64,000 nt of DNA, taken from NCBI RefSeq assembly GCF_900163965.1, contig NZ_FULE01000046.1, forward strand, positions 99,423 to 163,422, read 5' to 3'. Of the stretch, positions 42,785 to 52,273 are shown piece after piece. Position 1 is the first letter of the stretch. The number at the start of each line of letters is the position of its first letter. The DNA comes from Vibrio ruber DSM 16370. Its GTDB lineage: Bacteria > Pseudomonadota > Gammaproteobacteria > Enterobacterales > Vibrionaceae. Both the position numbers and the translations under genes were made by a program. The notes below the pieces were generated by a model. That model was given only the letters and a program-made list of their open reading frames with translations, was not told where the DNA came from and made no database searches.

Positions 42785-44629
42785 ATGAAAGCAACGGTTT
42801 CATCTTGGGACAGTGCAACAACATTTTTTTGCACACCACTTGAAACAATGTTCAGACTGTCACCCAACGGACAGTGGCTGTCTTATCTGCATACCGATCC
42901 TGACCGGCACCATATTGGTCTCAGTCGTATTGATGAGCATTTGAACCTCGAACCGCAATACGATTATCCACTGAGAGATGATGAGTATGTCTTAGATGTG
43001 GTCTGGAAAACGGACGAGATATTGATTGTCACGACGATGGTATGTGGTGCGCAGCACAAACAACTCCATATGATCGACATCACTGCAAATCGGTTTACGG
43101 ATTTATCCGGTGAATTGGCCATTTGTGAACTGGCCTGTATGTTACCCGCCCGGCCTGATGAAATCCTGACTTATGATGAAGATGAGCAAGGTTTAAGAGT
43201 CGTCTCCCATCTTAATCTTCGTACGCAGGAGCGAGTTACCTTACTGATCTGCCAGCCGGATGATACACAGCTGTTTTTTGATTGGGCCGGCCAGTTAAGA
43301 CTGGTTCTGTCTGCGTCTGATTCGGGTTATCAAATCAAGAAGCCGATTCCACAGGAAGGACGGTTTGAGGTGGTCGGTATCTGCCCGTATGATGCGTCGT
43401 TTACTCCGATCTTTACCGATGTCGATCCTGACCATGATTTTTTCGCCCTCACCAATATTGAGCGGGACTCGCTCTCTCTGGCTCGGGTCAATATTGCTCA
43501 GGCCATGACCATACACTGGATTGAAACCGATGCAGACAAAGATATGACCGGAATTACGGGGGTTGATCCGAATGGTGATATTGAAGGGGTGGTCTTTGCG
43601 ACGACACCGCAGCAGTATCATTTTTTTAATGCGGATACAGATAGGCTTTATCAGCGAATTAAAGCACGGATCGGGCTGCCGTTGTGTACTATGCTGGCGA
43701 AATCGGCAGACGGAGAGCGATTTGTATTTGCGGGGGCATCGGATGTACAACCCGAAATTAGCTATCTTTATGATGCTACAGTCGATCTGTTGGTGGTGCT
43801 CGGTAGTGCTTTTCCTCAACTGGATCCGACGACGCTCGCTACCACTCAATTTTATACAGTCCCAAGTTTTGATGGATTACGCATCGAGTGTTACCTGACT
43901 ATTCCTGAGGTGCAAACACCGCGACCTCTTATCCTTTTCCCTCACGCTGGGCCGTGGGGGCATGACCGTTGGGGATTTAATGCGATTGTGCAGTATTTTT
44001 GTGCGGCCGGTTTTGCGGTATTACAGATGAACTTTCGGGGCTCGACCGGGTCGGGTCGTCAGTTTATTCAGGCCAGTATCGGGCACTGGGAAGATGATGT
44101 TCAGACTGATATTGAAATTGCATTGAAACATGCCTTACAACACGACGCGATTGACTCCCAGCATATTCATGGATTTGGTATCAGCTTCGGTGGCTATTCG
44201 GTGTTGATGCAGCTGATTCGTCACGCGATACCGTTTACTAATGCTGTCATTATCAATGCGCCGTCAGACATGGCATACCTGCTGGAGAATATGCCGAAAG
44301 ACTGGCAGCCGATTCAAGAAGCGTTCTATCACTTGGTTCATGATCCCAGAATACCGACAGGCCAACAAGCGTTACAACAGGCCTCGCCTTTGCATCATTG
44401 TCATCGTATTCATTGTCCGTTGATGATTGTCCACAGCCGGCAGGATCGGATTGTACCGGTTGGTCAAAGTGAAACGCTTGCGGCAACCATGCAGGCGCAA
44501 AACCAGTCAGTAACGCTGCATGTGATCGATGATGAAGGACATGAGATTCTAAAACCACAGTCTCTTCGCCGAGTGATGCAGCAATCGCTAGATTTTTTAC
44601 TTCAGCCTCTGCTCATCCAAAATAGTTGA
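42785..44629 (+). CDS. S9 (prolyl oligopeptidase-type) peptidase
   Basis: 614 aa with a strong AGGAGG ribosome site. The N-terminal ~350 residues look like a beta-propeller lid. The C-terminal alpha/beta hydrolase has GFGISFGGYS (nucleophile Ser), HSRQDRIVP (Asp) and DDEGHEI (His). There is no signal peptide, so it acts in the cytoplasm. In the cluster it may trim the precursor's follower, degrade leader peptides or detoxify product held inside; analogous S9 peptidases occur in other RiPP clusters, some as resistance factors. It is the last gene before cobC. Confidence 0.88.
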   Translation: MKATVSSWDSATTFFCTPLETMFRLSPNGQWLSYLHTDPDRHHIGLSRIDEHLNLEPQYDYPLRDDEYVLDVVWKTDEILIVTTMVCGAQHKQLHMIDITANRFTDLSGELAICELACMLPARPDEILTYDEDEQGLRVVSHLNLRTQERVTLLICQPDDTQLFFDWAGQLRLVLSASDSGYQIKKPIPQEGRFEVVGICPYDASFTPIFTDVDPDHDFFALTNIERDSLSLARVNIAQAMTIHWIETDADKDMTGITGVDPNGDIEGVVFATTPQQYHFFNADTDRLYQRIKARIGLPLCTMLAKSADGERFVFAGASDVQPEISYLYDATVDLLVVLGSAFPQLDPTTLATTQFYTVPSFDGLRIECYLTIPEVQTPRPLILFPHAGPWGHDRWGFNAIVQYFCAAGFAVLQMNFRGSTGSGRQFIQASIGHWEDDVQTDIEIALKHALQHDAIDSQHIHGFGISFGGYSVLMQLIRHAIPFTNAVIINAPSDMAYLLENMPKDWQPIQEAFYHLVHDPRIPTGQQALQQASPLHHCHRIHCPLMIVHSRQDRIVPVGQSETLAATMQAQNQSVTLHVIDDEGHEILKPQSLRRVMQQSLDFLLQPLLIQNS

Positions 44630-44664
44630 GCCCTAAAAAGACCCCGGATATCAAAGGAAACCAG

Positions 44665-45273
44665 ATGATTCACTTATATTTGCTGCGACACGGGAAAACC
44701 GAAGGCAAGCCGGCACTGAACGGGCATACGGATGTCCGTGTCGATGAAGTGACCCAACAAACTATGGCGCGTGCTTTACTGACCCATTATCAGTTTCAGG
44801 CCATCTATACCTCGCCTTTAACCCGTTGCCGCTACCTGGCGGAACAATTAACTGCATTGAATCCGGCCCTGAATTTAACGGTAGATGAACGGTTTAAAGA
44901 GCAGAATTTCGGTCGGTTTGACGGGGTGCCGTTTGATGCATTGAAAGACGAATGGGAGACCCTAGAACATTTCTGGGCGGATCCGGCGCATATGCCTCTG
45001 CCGGATGCTGAGCCATTGGCTCACGGTGTAGCACGAGTGACCGAAGCGTGGGAAGCCCTGATTGAACAGTGCCAGCATGATACCCTGATCATTGCCCATG
45101 GCGGGCCGATTCGCTACATACTGGCGCATGTACTCGGGTTAGACTGGCGCAACCCGCAGTGGTATACCGGACTGGCGATTCCGAACCAGAGTGTTACGCA
45201 TCTCACTCTCAACCGCTATCAGGGGCAGTCTTATCTGACCGTTAACAGTATTGCATCTCCGCTAACGGTTTGA
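44665..45273 (+). CDS. cobC: Alpha-ribazole phosphatase-like histidine phosphatase
   Basis: 202 aa of the phosphoglycerate-mutase-like family. LYLLRHGKTEG carries the catalytic RHG, and a second His comes late in LIIAHGGPIRYIL. In cobalamin synthesis CobC removes the 5' phosphate from alpha-ribazole phosphate during lower-ligand assembly. The family also has many general phosphatases, so the symbol rests on its position beside cobA and the cbi operon. The ATG at 44665 has AAAGGAAA upstream and is preferred over a TTG at 44626. Confidence 0.78.
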   Translation: MIHLYLLRHGKTEGKPALNGHTDVRVDEVTQQTMARALLTHYQFQAIYTSPLTRCRYLAEQLTALNPALNLTVDERFKEQNFGRFDGVPFDALKDEWETLEHFWADPAHMPLPDAEPLAHGVARVTEAWEALIEQCQHDTLIIAHGGPIRYILAHVLGLDWRNPQWYTGLAIPNQSVTHLTLNRYQGQSYLTVNSIASPLTV

Positions 45274-45296
45274 CGGTCAGGATGTTCTCATCACGA

Positions 45297-46073
45297 TTAT
45301 GCTACGAACTCCGCTAACTCACTGATATGGCGACAAGTGGCCTGAAACGAAAGCGTGGTATGTTTTGCCGCAACACCGCCAATCACAATCAATGCGGGAG
45401 ATTTGATCTGAGCTTCTTCTGCACGCTGGGCAATATTAGCAACAGTGCCGGTGACAACTTGCTGATTGTCCCGGCTGGCATAACGAACCACCGCCGCCGG
45501 GGTACTGACCGGCTTACCGCCATCCATCAGTTGTTGACAGATATGTTTGATTTGGCTCATGCCCATAAGAATCACCAGCGTCCCGCCCAGTCTGGAAAAT
45601 TGTGACCAGTCGAGCGGGTCTTTACCCTGTTTCAAATGGCCGGTGACCACATGAAAAGAAGACGCACAATCACGATGTGTGACCGGAATTCCTGCACAGG
45701 CGAGTCCGCCAATCGCTGAACTGATACCGGGAATCACTTCAAATTCAATATCGAATGCTGCCAGAGCTTCGGCTTCTTCGCCGCCGCGGCCGAAAACATA
45801 AGGATCGCCACCTTTCAAACGAACCACATTGTGCCCCTGCAACGCAAGCTGGATCAGGCAGTCATTGATATCATCCTGAGGAATGGGATGATAATTAGGT
45901 AATTTGCCGACATTGACCATTTTGCAGTGGGATGGTGCTTCCTGCAAAATCTCATCACTGACCAGACGGTCATAGACGATCACTTCGGCCTGACGAATGC
46001 AGTAAAGTGCTTTCACTGTCAGTAACGTCGGATCGCCCGGCCCGGCGCCTACCAACCATACTTTGCCTTTCAT
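45297..46073 (-). CDS. cobA: Uroporphyrinogen-III C-methyltransferase
   Basis: 258 aa. The N-terminal VWLVGAGPGDPTLLTVKA, VVRLKGGDPYVFGRGGEEAE and the SAM site near PGISSAIGG and THRDCASSFHVVTGH are the SUMT signature. It methylates uroporphyrinogen III at C-2 and C-7 to precorrin-2, the branch point for cobalamin and sirohaem. There is no fused CysG-type dehydrogenase/chelatase part. It diverges from the cbi operon across a 0.6-kb control region. Confidence 0.94.
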   Translation of the reverse strand: MKGKVWLVGAGPGDPTLLTVKALYCIRQAEVIVYDRLVSDEILQEAPSHCKMVNVGKLPNYHPIPQDDINDCLIQLALQGHNVVRLKGGDPYVFGRGGEEAEALAAFDIEFEVIPGISSAIGGLACAGIPVTHRDCASSFHVVTGHLKQGKDPLDWSQFSRLGGTLVILMGMSQIKHICQQLMDGGKPVSTPAAVVRYASRDNQQVVTGTVANIAQRAEEAQIKSPALIVIGGVAAKHTTLSFQATCRHISELAEFVA

Positions 46074-46384
46074 CGTTTTACCTCATTTTGATTTATTGGT
46101 CGGAGTGACCGTTACGCTTATTGAACTTTTCGTTTATTGAACACTGCCCGTCAGAAAAGATCGTTGATCCAGACGGGGGTTTATATGCATAGACGAATAT
46201 TTTTCGGGCAGGCGATGTATCGCTGAACAATCCATATCGCTGTGACTATATGACGATAAATTGATGATTATCAATGCAATCTGAAAACATTGTGTCAGTG
46301 TGTTCATACGAATAAACATCATTGCTTTGATGATAATCCGATATCCAGCCTCCCAAAGTATGGCCTGTCAATGTTCGGCAAGAA

Positions 46385-46545
46385 CGACTTGCAACATATT
46401 GAGGCAATTTGGATACGGATCGGAAGTGAGGTGCAACTCCTCCACAGCCCCCGTTGCTGTAATGCTGACGACCTGATTAAACCACTGTGCAAACGGGAAG
46501 GGATCAGGAAGGTTGAAGCTAAGTCAGAAGACGAGTCAAAGCAAT
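46385..46545 (+). promoter_or_regulatory. Cobalamin riboswitch upstream of cbiC
   Basis: The conserved core reads GGAAGTGAGGTGCAACTCC (from 46422), then ACAGCCCCCGTTGCTGTAA (46444-46462). The B12-box region is AAGTCAGAAGACGA (46521-46534). All occur in the expected order and spacing of AdoCbl riboswitches. It lies 155 bases before the cbiC start and should shut the operon down when cobalamin is plentiful. The flanks of 46074-46699 otherwise hold only promoters for cobA and cbi. Confidence 0.9.
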
Positions 46546-46581
46546 TCCGTAACTCCTTCGGTGGGAAGCGAGTAGGGTACA

Positions 46582-46608
46582 GCCGTCAAATCGTCGATTT
46601 GGGGGCGG
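46582..46608 (+). terminator. Hairpin after the riboswitch, possible expression platform
   Basis: CCG(T)CAAAT-CGTCG-ATTTG(GGGG)CGG can fold as a stem followed by TTGCTTTA. Between riboswitch and cbiC, this is the candidate terminator that the riboswitch would control. The T-tract is weak. Confidence 0.45.
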
Positions 46609-46699
46609 TTGCTTTATACCCGCAATTCACCAGTAGAACAGAACTTGGTTAAACCGGTCTTGGTTGAACCTTTCTCAGTTAAACAGTGATTGGTGGTCT

Positions 46700-47380
46700 A
46701 TGAAAGCAAACCCAAACCGATGCCAGACAACAAGTCAGCAACCGCAATCCTTTATTCAACAGCCGCAGCAAATTGAATCGACCAGTTTTGAGATCATTGA
46801 TCAGATCATTGAGACCGATTTTCCGACCTATCGTTTCCATCATCCGCTTGAGAAAAAAATCATTACCCGGGCGATTCACACGACCGCCGACTTTGACTGG
46901 CTGGAAATTTTAAAATTCTCACCCACGATTCTGGCTGAGTTACCGGCCCGGATTGCGGCCGGATGTGTGTTTTATACCGACACCACCATGGTGCTGGCCG
47001 GTATGAATAAATCTCTGTTACGTCAGTTTGGCTGCGAGGTGCGTTGTTATATTGCCGACCCGGATGTGGCAGCGACGGCCAAGGCACAAGGCAAAACCCG
47101 TTCGATGGTGGCGGTTGAGAAGGCGTTGGCTGAAAGCGAAAATGCGGTGTTTGTCTTCGGCAACGCCCCGACGGCACTGTTTCAATTACTGCAAAGTGCC
47201 GGAGCAAACCGGCCTGTCACTATCGGGGTTCCGGTTGGATTTGTCGGTGCGGCTGAATCGAAACAAGCTCTGTATGACAGCGATTTCCCTTTTATTACCG
47301 CTCTCGGGCGCAAAGGCGGCAGTAACGTTGCTGCCGCGATTGTCAATGCGGTGTTGTATGACATGCAGGAGGCGCGATGA
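46700..47380 (+). CDS. cbiC: Cobalt-precorrin-8 methylmutase
   Basis: 226 aa. The family core is EIIDQIIETDF, ITRAIHTTADFDW (His as catalytic base), IAAGCVFYTDTTMVLAG, VFVFGNAPTALFQLL and GVPVGFVGAAESKQAL. It moves a methyl group from C-11 to C-12 to give cobyrinate. The Gln-rich N-terminal ~28 residues are longer than usual. The ATG at 46700 seems best; a TTG at 46664 is also open. First gene of the cbi operon after the riboswitch; overlaps cbiD by 4 bases (ATGA). Confidence 0.93.
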   Translation: MKANPNRCQTTSQQPQSFIQQPQQIESTSFEIIDQIIETDFPTYRFHHPLEKKIITRAIHTTADFDWLEILKFSPTILAELPARIAAGCVFYTDTTMVLAGMNKSLLRQFGCEVRCYIADPDVAATAKAQGKTRSMVAVEKALAESENAVFVFGNAPTALFQLLQSAGANRPVTIGVPVGFVGAAESKQALYDSDFPFITALGRKGGSNVAAAIVNAVLYDMQEAR

Positions 47381-48513
47381 CTGAACCTGCGCTTCAGGAT
47401 CTTATCTGGCACCGGGGAAAAGCTTATCGCAAAGGCTATACCACCGGCTCGTGTGCGACCGCGGCAGCGAAAGTGGCGGCCTTGATGCTGCTGCGTCAGC
47501 AACTTATCCATCAAGTCTCTATCGTGACGCCTTCCGGCGTCCCCTTGAACCTGAGTGTTGAAGAAGCATCTGTGGCCGAGTCTGAGGCGGTTGCTGCGAT
47601 TCGCAAAGATGGCGGGGATGATGTCGATGCCACCCACGGGATGTTGATTTTCGCCCGGGTGACCCGCAATCCCGGAACATCCATTGAGATTATCGGCGGG
47701 GTGGGGGTCGGTACCGTAACACGGCAAGGGGTTGGCTTGCCGGTCGGTGCTGCGGCAATCAATAAAACCCCGCGGCATACCATTGAGCAGGCCGTCCGTG
47801 AGGTCATCGGGCCCAATCAAGGCGTGACGGTCGAGATTTTCGCACCGGAAGGCATTGAGCGAGCCAGGCAAACCTACAATGCCAGGCTCGGGATTGAAAA
47901 CGGCATTTCGATTATTGGCACCTCCGGTATTGTGACCCCAATGTCTGAAGAGAGCTGGAAACGTTCGTTAGCCATTGAGTTGGAACAGAAAAAAGCCCAA
48001 GGCCACCGTCGGGTTATTTTGGTGCCGGGCAATCATGGCGAACGGTTCGTGCGTCAACAGCTGCATCTGAATCACGAGATGGTCGTGACTATGAGTAATT
48101 TTGTCGGCTACATGTTGCAAGAGGCGAATCGTCTTGAATTTGAACAAGTCTTACTGGTCGGGCATATCGGCAAACTGATTAAGATTGCCGCCGGGGTTTT
48201 TCATACCCATTCGCATATTGCCGATGCACGGCTGGAAACACTGGTCACCCATTTAGCCTTGCTGGGGGCACCGAATGCCTTGTTGCAACAGGTTTATGCC
48301 TGCCTGACTACCGAAGAAGCGCTGGCATTGATTGAACAGCATGGCTATCAGGCGGTTTATACCGCGCTGGCGCAGCGGATCTGCACGCGGGTCGCAGACA
48401 TGCTGCGCTATGCCACTCGTCCGTTCAGGTGTGATGTGGTGCTGTTTTCTTATGACAATCAGGTCTTAGGTGCTCATCGTCCGATTGACGAGATTGTGGA
48501 GGATTACCAATGA
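47377..48513 (+). CDS. cbiD: Cobalt-precorrin-5B C1-methyltransferase
   Basis: 378 aa. It is recognised by YTTGSCATAAAKVA at the N-terminus, IRKDGGDDVDATHG and GVGTVTRQGVGLPVG, all typical of CbiD. It methylates C-1 in the oxygen-independent pathway. CbiD marks the anaerobic route, since the aerobic pathway uses CobF instead. It overlaps both neighbours by 4 bases. Confidence 0.96.
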   Translation: MTEPALQDLIWHRGKAYRKGYTTGSCATAAAKVAALMLLRQQLIHQVSIVTPSGVPLNLSVEEASVAESEAVAAIRKDGGDDVDATHGMLIFARVTRNPGTSIEIIGGVGVGTVTRQGVGLPVGAAAINKTPRHTIEQAVREVIGPNQGVTVEIFAPEGIERARQTYNARLGIENGISIIGTSGIVTPMSEESWKRSLAIELEQKKAQGHRRVILVPGNHGERFVRQQLHLNHEMVVTMSNFVGYMLQEANRLEFEQVLLVGHIGKLIKIAAGVFHTHSHIADARLETLVTHLALLGAPNALLQQVYACLTTEEALALIEQHGYQAVYTALAQRICTRVADMLRYATRPFRCDVVLFSYDNQVLGAHRPIDEIVEDYQ

Positions 48514-49127
48514 TTTATGTAGTCGGCACCGGACCCGGCCGGGATGACATGATGACGGTCGCCGCACGTCAGTTGATTGACCGTGCCGAGGTGTTGGTCG
48601 GCTGGCCGAGATTATTGCGTCTGTTTCCTGATTTTCAGGGGGAACGGATTGCGATGTCGGGCTGTATCGACGTCATCATGCAATCTCTGGCTCAGCTCGC
48701 ATCGCGTCAGGTGGTGGTGCTTGCATCGGGTGATCCGATGTTATTTGGGATCGGTAAACGTATCTGTCAGCATTTTCCGCCCGATGAGCGGCAAGTCATA
48801 CCCGGGATCAGTTCGATTCAGATGCTGTTTACTGAAATCGGCATGGATATGAACGATCTGTATATCACCAGCAGTCATGGCCAGTCACCGGATTTCGATT
48901 TTCTGTTTGCACACGACAAGGTTGCGTTAGTGACCGACCAATATCTCGGGCCGTATCGAATCGCACAGCAAGCGCTGGTTCGTCAACTGAAACGGACATT
49001 TATTATCGGTGAGAATCTGGGCTATGCCGACCAACGGATTTCGATGCTACAGGCAGAGCAGGTGCAGCGTTCATATGACATGAATGTTGTCATTGTCCTA
49101 AATGAATGCTCTGAACGAATGTACTGA
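48510..49127 (+). CDS. cbiE: Cobalt-precorrin-7 C5-methyltransferase
   Basis: 205 aa, tetrapyrrole methylase fold: VVGTGPGRDDMMTVAARQ at the N-terminus, VVLASGDPMLFGIGKR and VIPGISSIQMLF. It works with CbiT, which is separate here as in Salmonella, whereas many organisms fuse the two (CobL). Start ATG overlaps the cbiD stop. Confidence 0.95.
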   Translation: MIYVVGTGPGRDDMMTVAARQLIDRAEVLVGWPRLLRLFPDFQGERIAMSGCIDVIMQSLAQLASRQVVVLASGDPMLFGIGKRICQHFPPDERQVIPGISSIQMLFTEIGMDMNDLYITSSHGQSPDFDFLFAHDKVALVTDQYLGPYRIAQQALVRQLKRTFIIGENLGYADQRISMLQAEQVQRSYDMNVVIVLNECSERMY

Positions 49128-49142
49128 ACGAAAGAGGGAAAG

Positions 49143-49718
49143 ATGAAAGATAGCGAATTTCTCAGGGCCGACAAAGTGCCGATGACCAAGCAGGAAGTCC
49201 GCGCTGTAGTGTTGGATCGTTTAGCGCTCGGTCAGGCACAGCGATTTGTCGATGTGGGCGCCGGAACCGGAAGTGTCGCCATTGAAGCGGCACTGCGTTT
49301 TCCTGAACTGGCCGTCACCGCGATTGAAAAGAATGACCATGCGGTTGCGATTATGCAGCAAAACCTCAGCCACCACGCTGTTGCGCATATTGAACTGGTA
49401 CAAGCAATTGCGCCTTGTGAGCTGTCGGTAGCGGCGGATGCCATATTTATCGGCGGCAGTGGTGGCAACCTCACAGCGATCATTGACTGGGCTCTGGCTC
49501 ATTTGACGGAACAAGGCCGGTTAGTGATGACATTTATTCTGCAAGACAATCTGCATCAGGCGTTAGAGCACCTGAAAAACTGCCCGATCCGAGATCTGGA
49601 CTGCACACAGATCATGGTGTCTCCGATGACCCCGCTGGGGAGCAGTTACTACTTCAAACCCAATAACCCCACGTTTGTGATTTCATGTACTCGGTGTACG
49701 AAAGGGAGCGCACAATGA
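49143..49718 (+). CDS. cbiT: Cobalt-precorrin-6B C15-methyltransferase (decarboxylating)
   Basis: 191 aa, class I methyltransferase fold: FVDVGAGTGSVAIEAALRFP binds SAM, and VTAIEKND follows. The N-terminal MTKQEVRAVVLDRL is diagnostic for CbiT. It methylates C-15 and removes the acetate carboxylate on ring C. AAAGAGGGAAAG precedes the start, 15 bases after cbiE. Confidence 0.95.
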   Translation: MKDSEFLRADKVPMTKQEVRAVVLDRLALGQAQRFVDVGAGTGSVAIEAALRFPELAVTAIEKNDHAVAIMQQNLSHHAVAHIELVQAIAPCELSVAADAIFIGGSGGNLTAIIDWALAHLTEQGRLVMTFILQDNLHQALEHLKNCPIRDLDCTQIMVSPMTPLGSSYYFKPNNPTFVISCTRCTKGSAQ

Positions 49719-50482
49719 CGGAAACGCTGGACAAAAGCAAAGTCTATTTTGTGGGAGCCGGACCCGGTGACCCGGAGCTGATTACCCTCAAAGGTTATCG
49801 CTTGCTGCAACAGGCGGATGTGGTGATTTATGCCGGTTCACTGATTAATCCGGCCTTACTGGATTACTGCAAACCGGAAGCCGAATGCCATGACAGTGCT
49901 TACTTACATTTACAGCAGATTATTCAACTGATGGTGGATGGTATTCACCATAATAAGCTGGTGGTGAGACTGCAAACCGGAGACTTATCACTGTATGGCT
50001 CGGTTCGCGAACAGGGTGAAGAACTTGCAAAACAGCAGATTGGCTTTCGCTGTATTGCCGGGGTGTCTTCTTTTCTTGGCGCTGCGGCGGAACTCGGGGT
50101 TGAATACACCGTGCCGGAAGTATCGCAAAGCCTCATCATTACCCGGATGGCAGGGCGGACGCCGACTCCGGAACTGGAATCGCTGATACGCTTTGCCGGT
50201 CATCAGACTTCAATGGCAATTTTCTTGTCCGTCCAGGGGATTGGGGCGGTGGCCGAGCAGCTGGTGCAGGGCGGATATCCGACAGAGACCCCGGTCTCTG
50301 TGGTGTATAAAGCCACTTGGCCGGACTGCCAGATACTCAAAGGTACGCTGGCCGATATTGCTCAGACTGTGACGGATGCAGGCATTCAAAAAACAGCGTT
50401 AATCTTGGTCGGTCGCTTTCTGGGAGAAGAATACCACTACTCCAAACTTTATGATGCGGCGTTCAGTCATGAATACCGTTAA
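49715..50482 (+). CDS. cbiF: Cobalt-precorrin-4 C11-methyltransferase
   Basis: 255 aa. VYFVGAGPGDPELITLKGYR, VVRLQTGDLSLYGSVREQ and CIAGVSSFLGAAAELGVEYT are CbiF/CobM signatures. I start at the ATG at 49715, overlapping the cbiT stop, with AAGGGAGC upstream; the longer frame runs back into cbiT. Confidence 0.95.
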   Translation: MTETLDKSKVYFVGAGPGDPELITLKGYRLLQQADVVIYAGSLINPALLDYCKPEAECHDSAYLHLQQIIQLMVDGIHHNKLVVRLQTGDLSLYGSVREQGEELAKQQIGFRCIAGVSSFLGAAAELGVEYTVPEVSQSLIITRMAGRTPTPELESLIRFAGHQTSMAIFLSVQGIGAVAEQLVQGGYPTETPVSVVYKATWPDCQILKGTLADIAQTVTDAGIQKTALILVGRFLGEEYHYSKLYDAAFSHEYR

Positions 50483-51563
50483 CGGTTTTTCCGTCTCACT
50501 GTTCAGCCTGACCCCGGGCGGCCAGCAGATTGCCCGTCAGATCCGTCAGGCGTTTCCGGCATTGTCGATGCATTGCTACTGTGCTGAAAAGTATCTACAG
50601 GCCAATTTTCTGCCATTTGACGGCAGCCTAAAGCAGACTGTGGCGCAACGGTTTGGCTGCGATAGCGCCCTGATTTTTATTGGTGCCTGTGGGATTGCCG
50701 TCAGAATGATTGCTCCGTTGCTGCAAGATAAATTCACCGACCCGGCGGTGTTGGTGATTGATGAACAAGGGCAGCATGTCATCAGTATCTTATCGGGGCA
50801 TGTTGGCGGCGCGAATGAACTGGCCCGGGAGGTCGCAGCACGAATTGGTGCGCAGCCGGTGATCTCGACGGCAACCGATGTCAATCAAACCTGTGCTTTT
50901 GATGTGCTGGCGCAACAGATCAATGCGGCCAGTGAGCAGTTTCGGGTGGCGACTAAAACCGTGAATCAACTTTTGGTCAGCGGACATGCTGTCGGGATTT
51001 ATGTTGATCCATGGCTTACAGCAACACTTGGTTTTGATATTCGTCAGTTTGATATTCGCGGCTTAACCATTGTGACTGAACACGATGTTGGCCGTTATGA
51101 GTTGTCCGCGCTGATCGATGTGTCGATGCAACATACGCGGCCTGACTGGCCGATCCCCAGCTTTCAGTTGATCCCGAAACGGCTTGTGGCCGGGATTGGT
51201 TGTCGGAAAAATATTTCCCCCGTACAGCTATTGACTCTTTTTCAGCAACAACTGCAACACATCAGTATTCACCCGCTCGCGCTGGCTGCGATTGGCAGTA
51301 TTGACCGCAAATATGATGAGCCGGCGATCCTGCATCTGGCGCAGCAATATCAGGTGCCATTCAAATTATTCAGCGCAGCCGAATTAAGTGCGTGTTCCGC
51401 ACCGTTTCCTCAATCGGAATTCGTCCGACAGACGGTAGGCGTCGGCTGTGTGTCTCAACCGGCAGCCTGGCTGCTCAGTGACGGTTGTCTGTTGGGAGAA
51501 ACCCTGAGACAACAAGGTATTACCCTGACCTATGGAGTCATGAAATCATGTTATATGTCGTAG
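50469..51563 (+). CDS. cbiG: Cobalt-precorrin-5A hydrolase
   Basis: 364 aa. It shows the N-terminal domain with FIGACGIAVRMIAPLLQDKF and the strongly conserved VISILSGHVGGANELAREVA, and a C-terminal CobE-like domain from VAGIGCRKNIS. It opens the delta-lactone and releases the C-20 unit as acetaldehyde in the anaerobic route. Start at 50469 overlaps cbiF by 14 bases. Confidence 0.95.
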   Translation: MNTVNGFSVSLFSLTPGGQQIARQIRQAFPALSMHCYCAEKYLQANFLPFDGSLKQTVAQRFGCDSALIFIGACGIAVRMIAPLLQDKFTDPAVLVIDEQGQHVISILSGHVGGANELAREVAARIGAQPVISTATDVNQTCAFDVLAQQINAASEQFRVATKTVNQLLVSGHAVGIYVDPWLTATLGFDIRQFDIRGLTIVTEHDVGRYELSALIDVSMQHTRPDWPIPSFQLIPKRLVAGIGCRKNISPVQLLTLFQQQLQHISIHPLALAAIGSIDRKYDEPAILHLAQQYQVPFKLFSAAELSACSAPFPQSEFVRQTVGVGCVSQPAAWLLSDGCLLGETLRQQGITLTYGVMKSCYMS

Positions 51564-52273
51564 GAATTGGCCCCGGTGGTCCGGAGATGATGACCGCAGA
51601 GGCGCGCGCTGCCATTGAAGCGGCTGAAGTGATTGTCGGATATAAAACTTATACCCACCTTGTCAAAGCCTTGGTGGGCGATAAACCGGTGATTAAAACC
51701 GGTATGTGCAAAGAGATCGAACGGTGTCAGGTCGCTCTTGATATCGCCCAGTCGGGTAAAACCGTCGCTTTGATCAGCAGTGGTGATGCCGGGATTTATG
51801 GCATGGCTGGCTTGATTCTGGAGATGGTAACCAAGCAGACGTGGCATGTTGAAGTGAAAATTGTCCCGGGCATGACCGCGAGTATTGCTGCCGGTGCGGC
51901 GCTGGGGGCGCCGCTGATGCATGATTTCTGTCATATCAGTCTGAGTGATTTGCTGACGCCATGGTCCGTGATTGAGAAACGCATCCGCGCTGCCGCTGAA
52001 GCGGACTTCGTGATCTGTTTTTACAACCCGCGCAGTCGGGGACGGGAAGGGCACCTGCGTCACGCGTTTGAATTAATGTCCCCTTATAAAGCAGCGGACA
52101 CCCCGGTCGGGGTCGTTAAAGAAGCGGGACGTCGCAAAGAAACCAAATGGCTGACCACCTTTGCCGACATGGATTTTGAACGGGTCGATATGCGCACCAT
52201 GGTGATTGTCGGCAATCAGTCTACTTATGTTGAGCAGGGGCTGATGATTACGCCGCGAGGCTACACACTATGA
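51548..52273 (+). CDS. cbiH: Cobalt-precorrin-3B C17-methyltransferase
   Basis: 241 aa, tetrapyrrole methylase: YVVGIGPGGPEMMTAEARAA, ALISSGDAGIYGMAGLILE, IVPGMTASIAAGAALGAPL, DFVICFYNPRSRGREGHL. It performs the ring-contracting C-17 methylation. The start at 51548 (overlap of 16 bases with cbiG) gives the normal N-terminus; the longer frame is a cbiG shadow. Confidence 0.95.
   Translation: MLYVVGIGPGGPEMMTAEARAAIEAAEVIVGYKTYTHLVKALVGDKPVIKTGMCKEIERCQVALDIAQSGKTVALISSGDAGIYGMAGLILEMVTKQTWHVEVKIVPGMTASIAAGAALGAPLMHDFCHISLSDLLTPWSVIEKRIRAAAEADFVICFYNPRSRGREGHLRHAFELMSPYKAADTPVGVVKEAGRRKETKWLTTFADMDFERVDMRTMVIVGNQSTYVEQGLMITPRGYTL

Noticed and set aside
47182..47871. 229-codon minus-strand frame opposite cbiC/cbiD
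   Set aside because: Shadow of two genes with strong family motifs on the plus strand.
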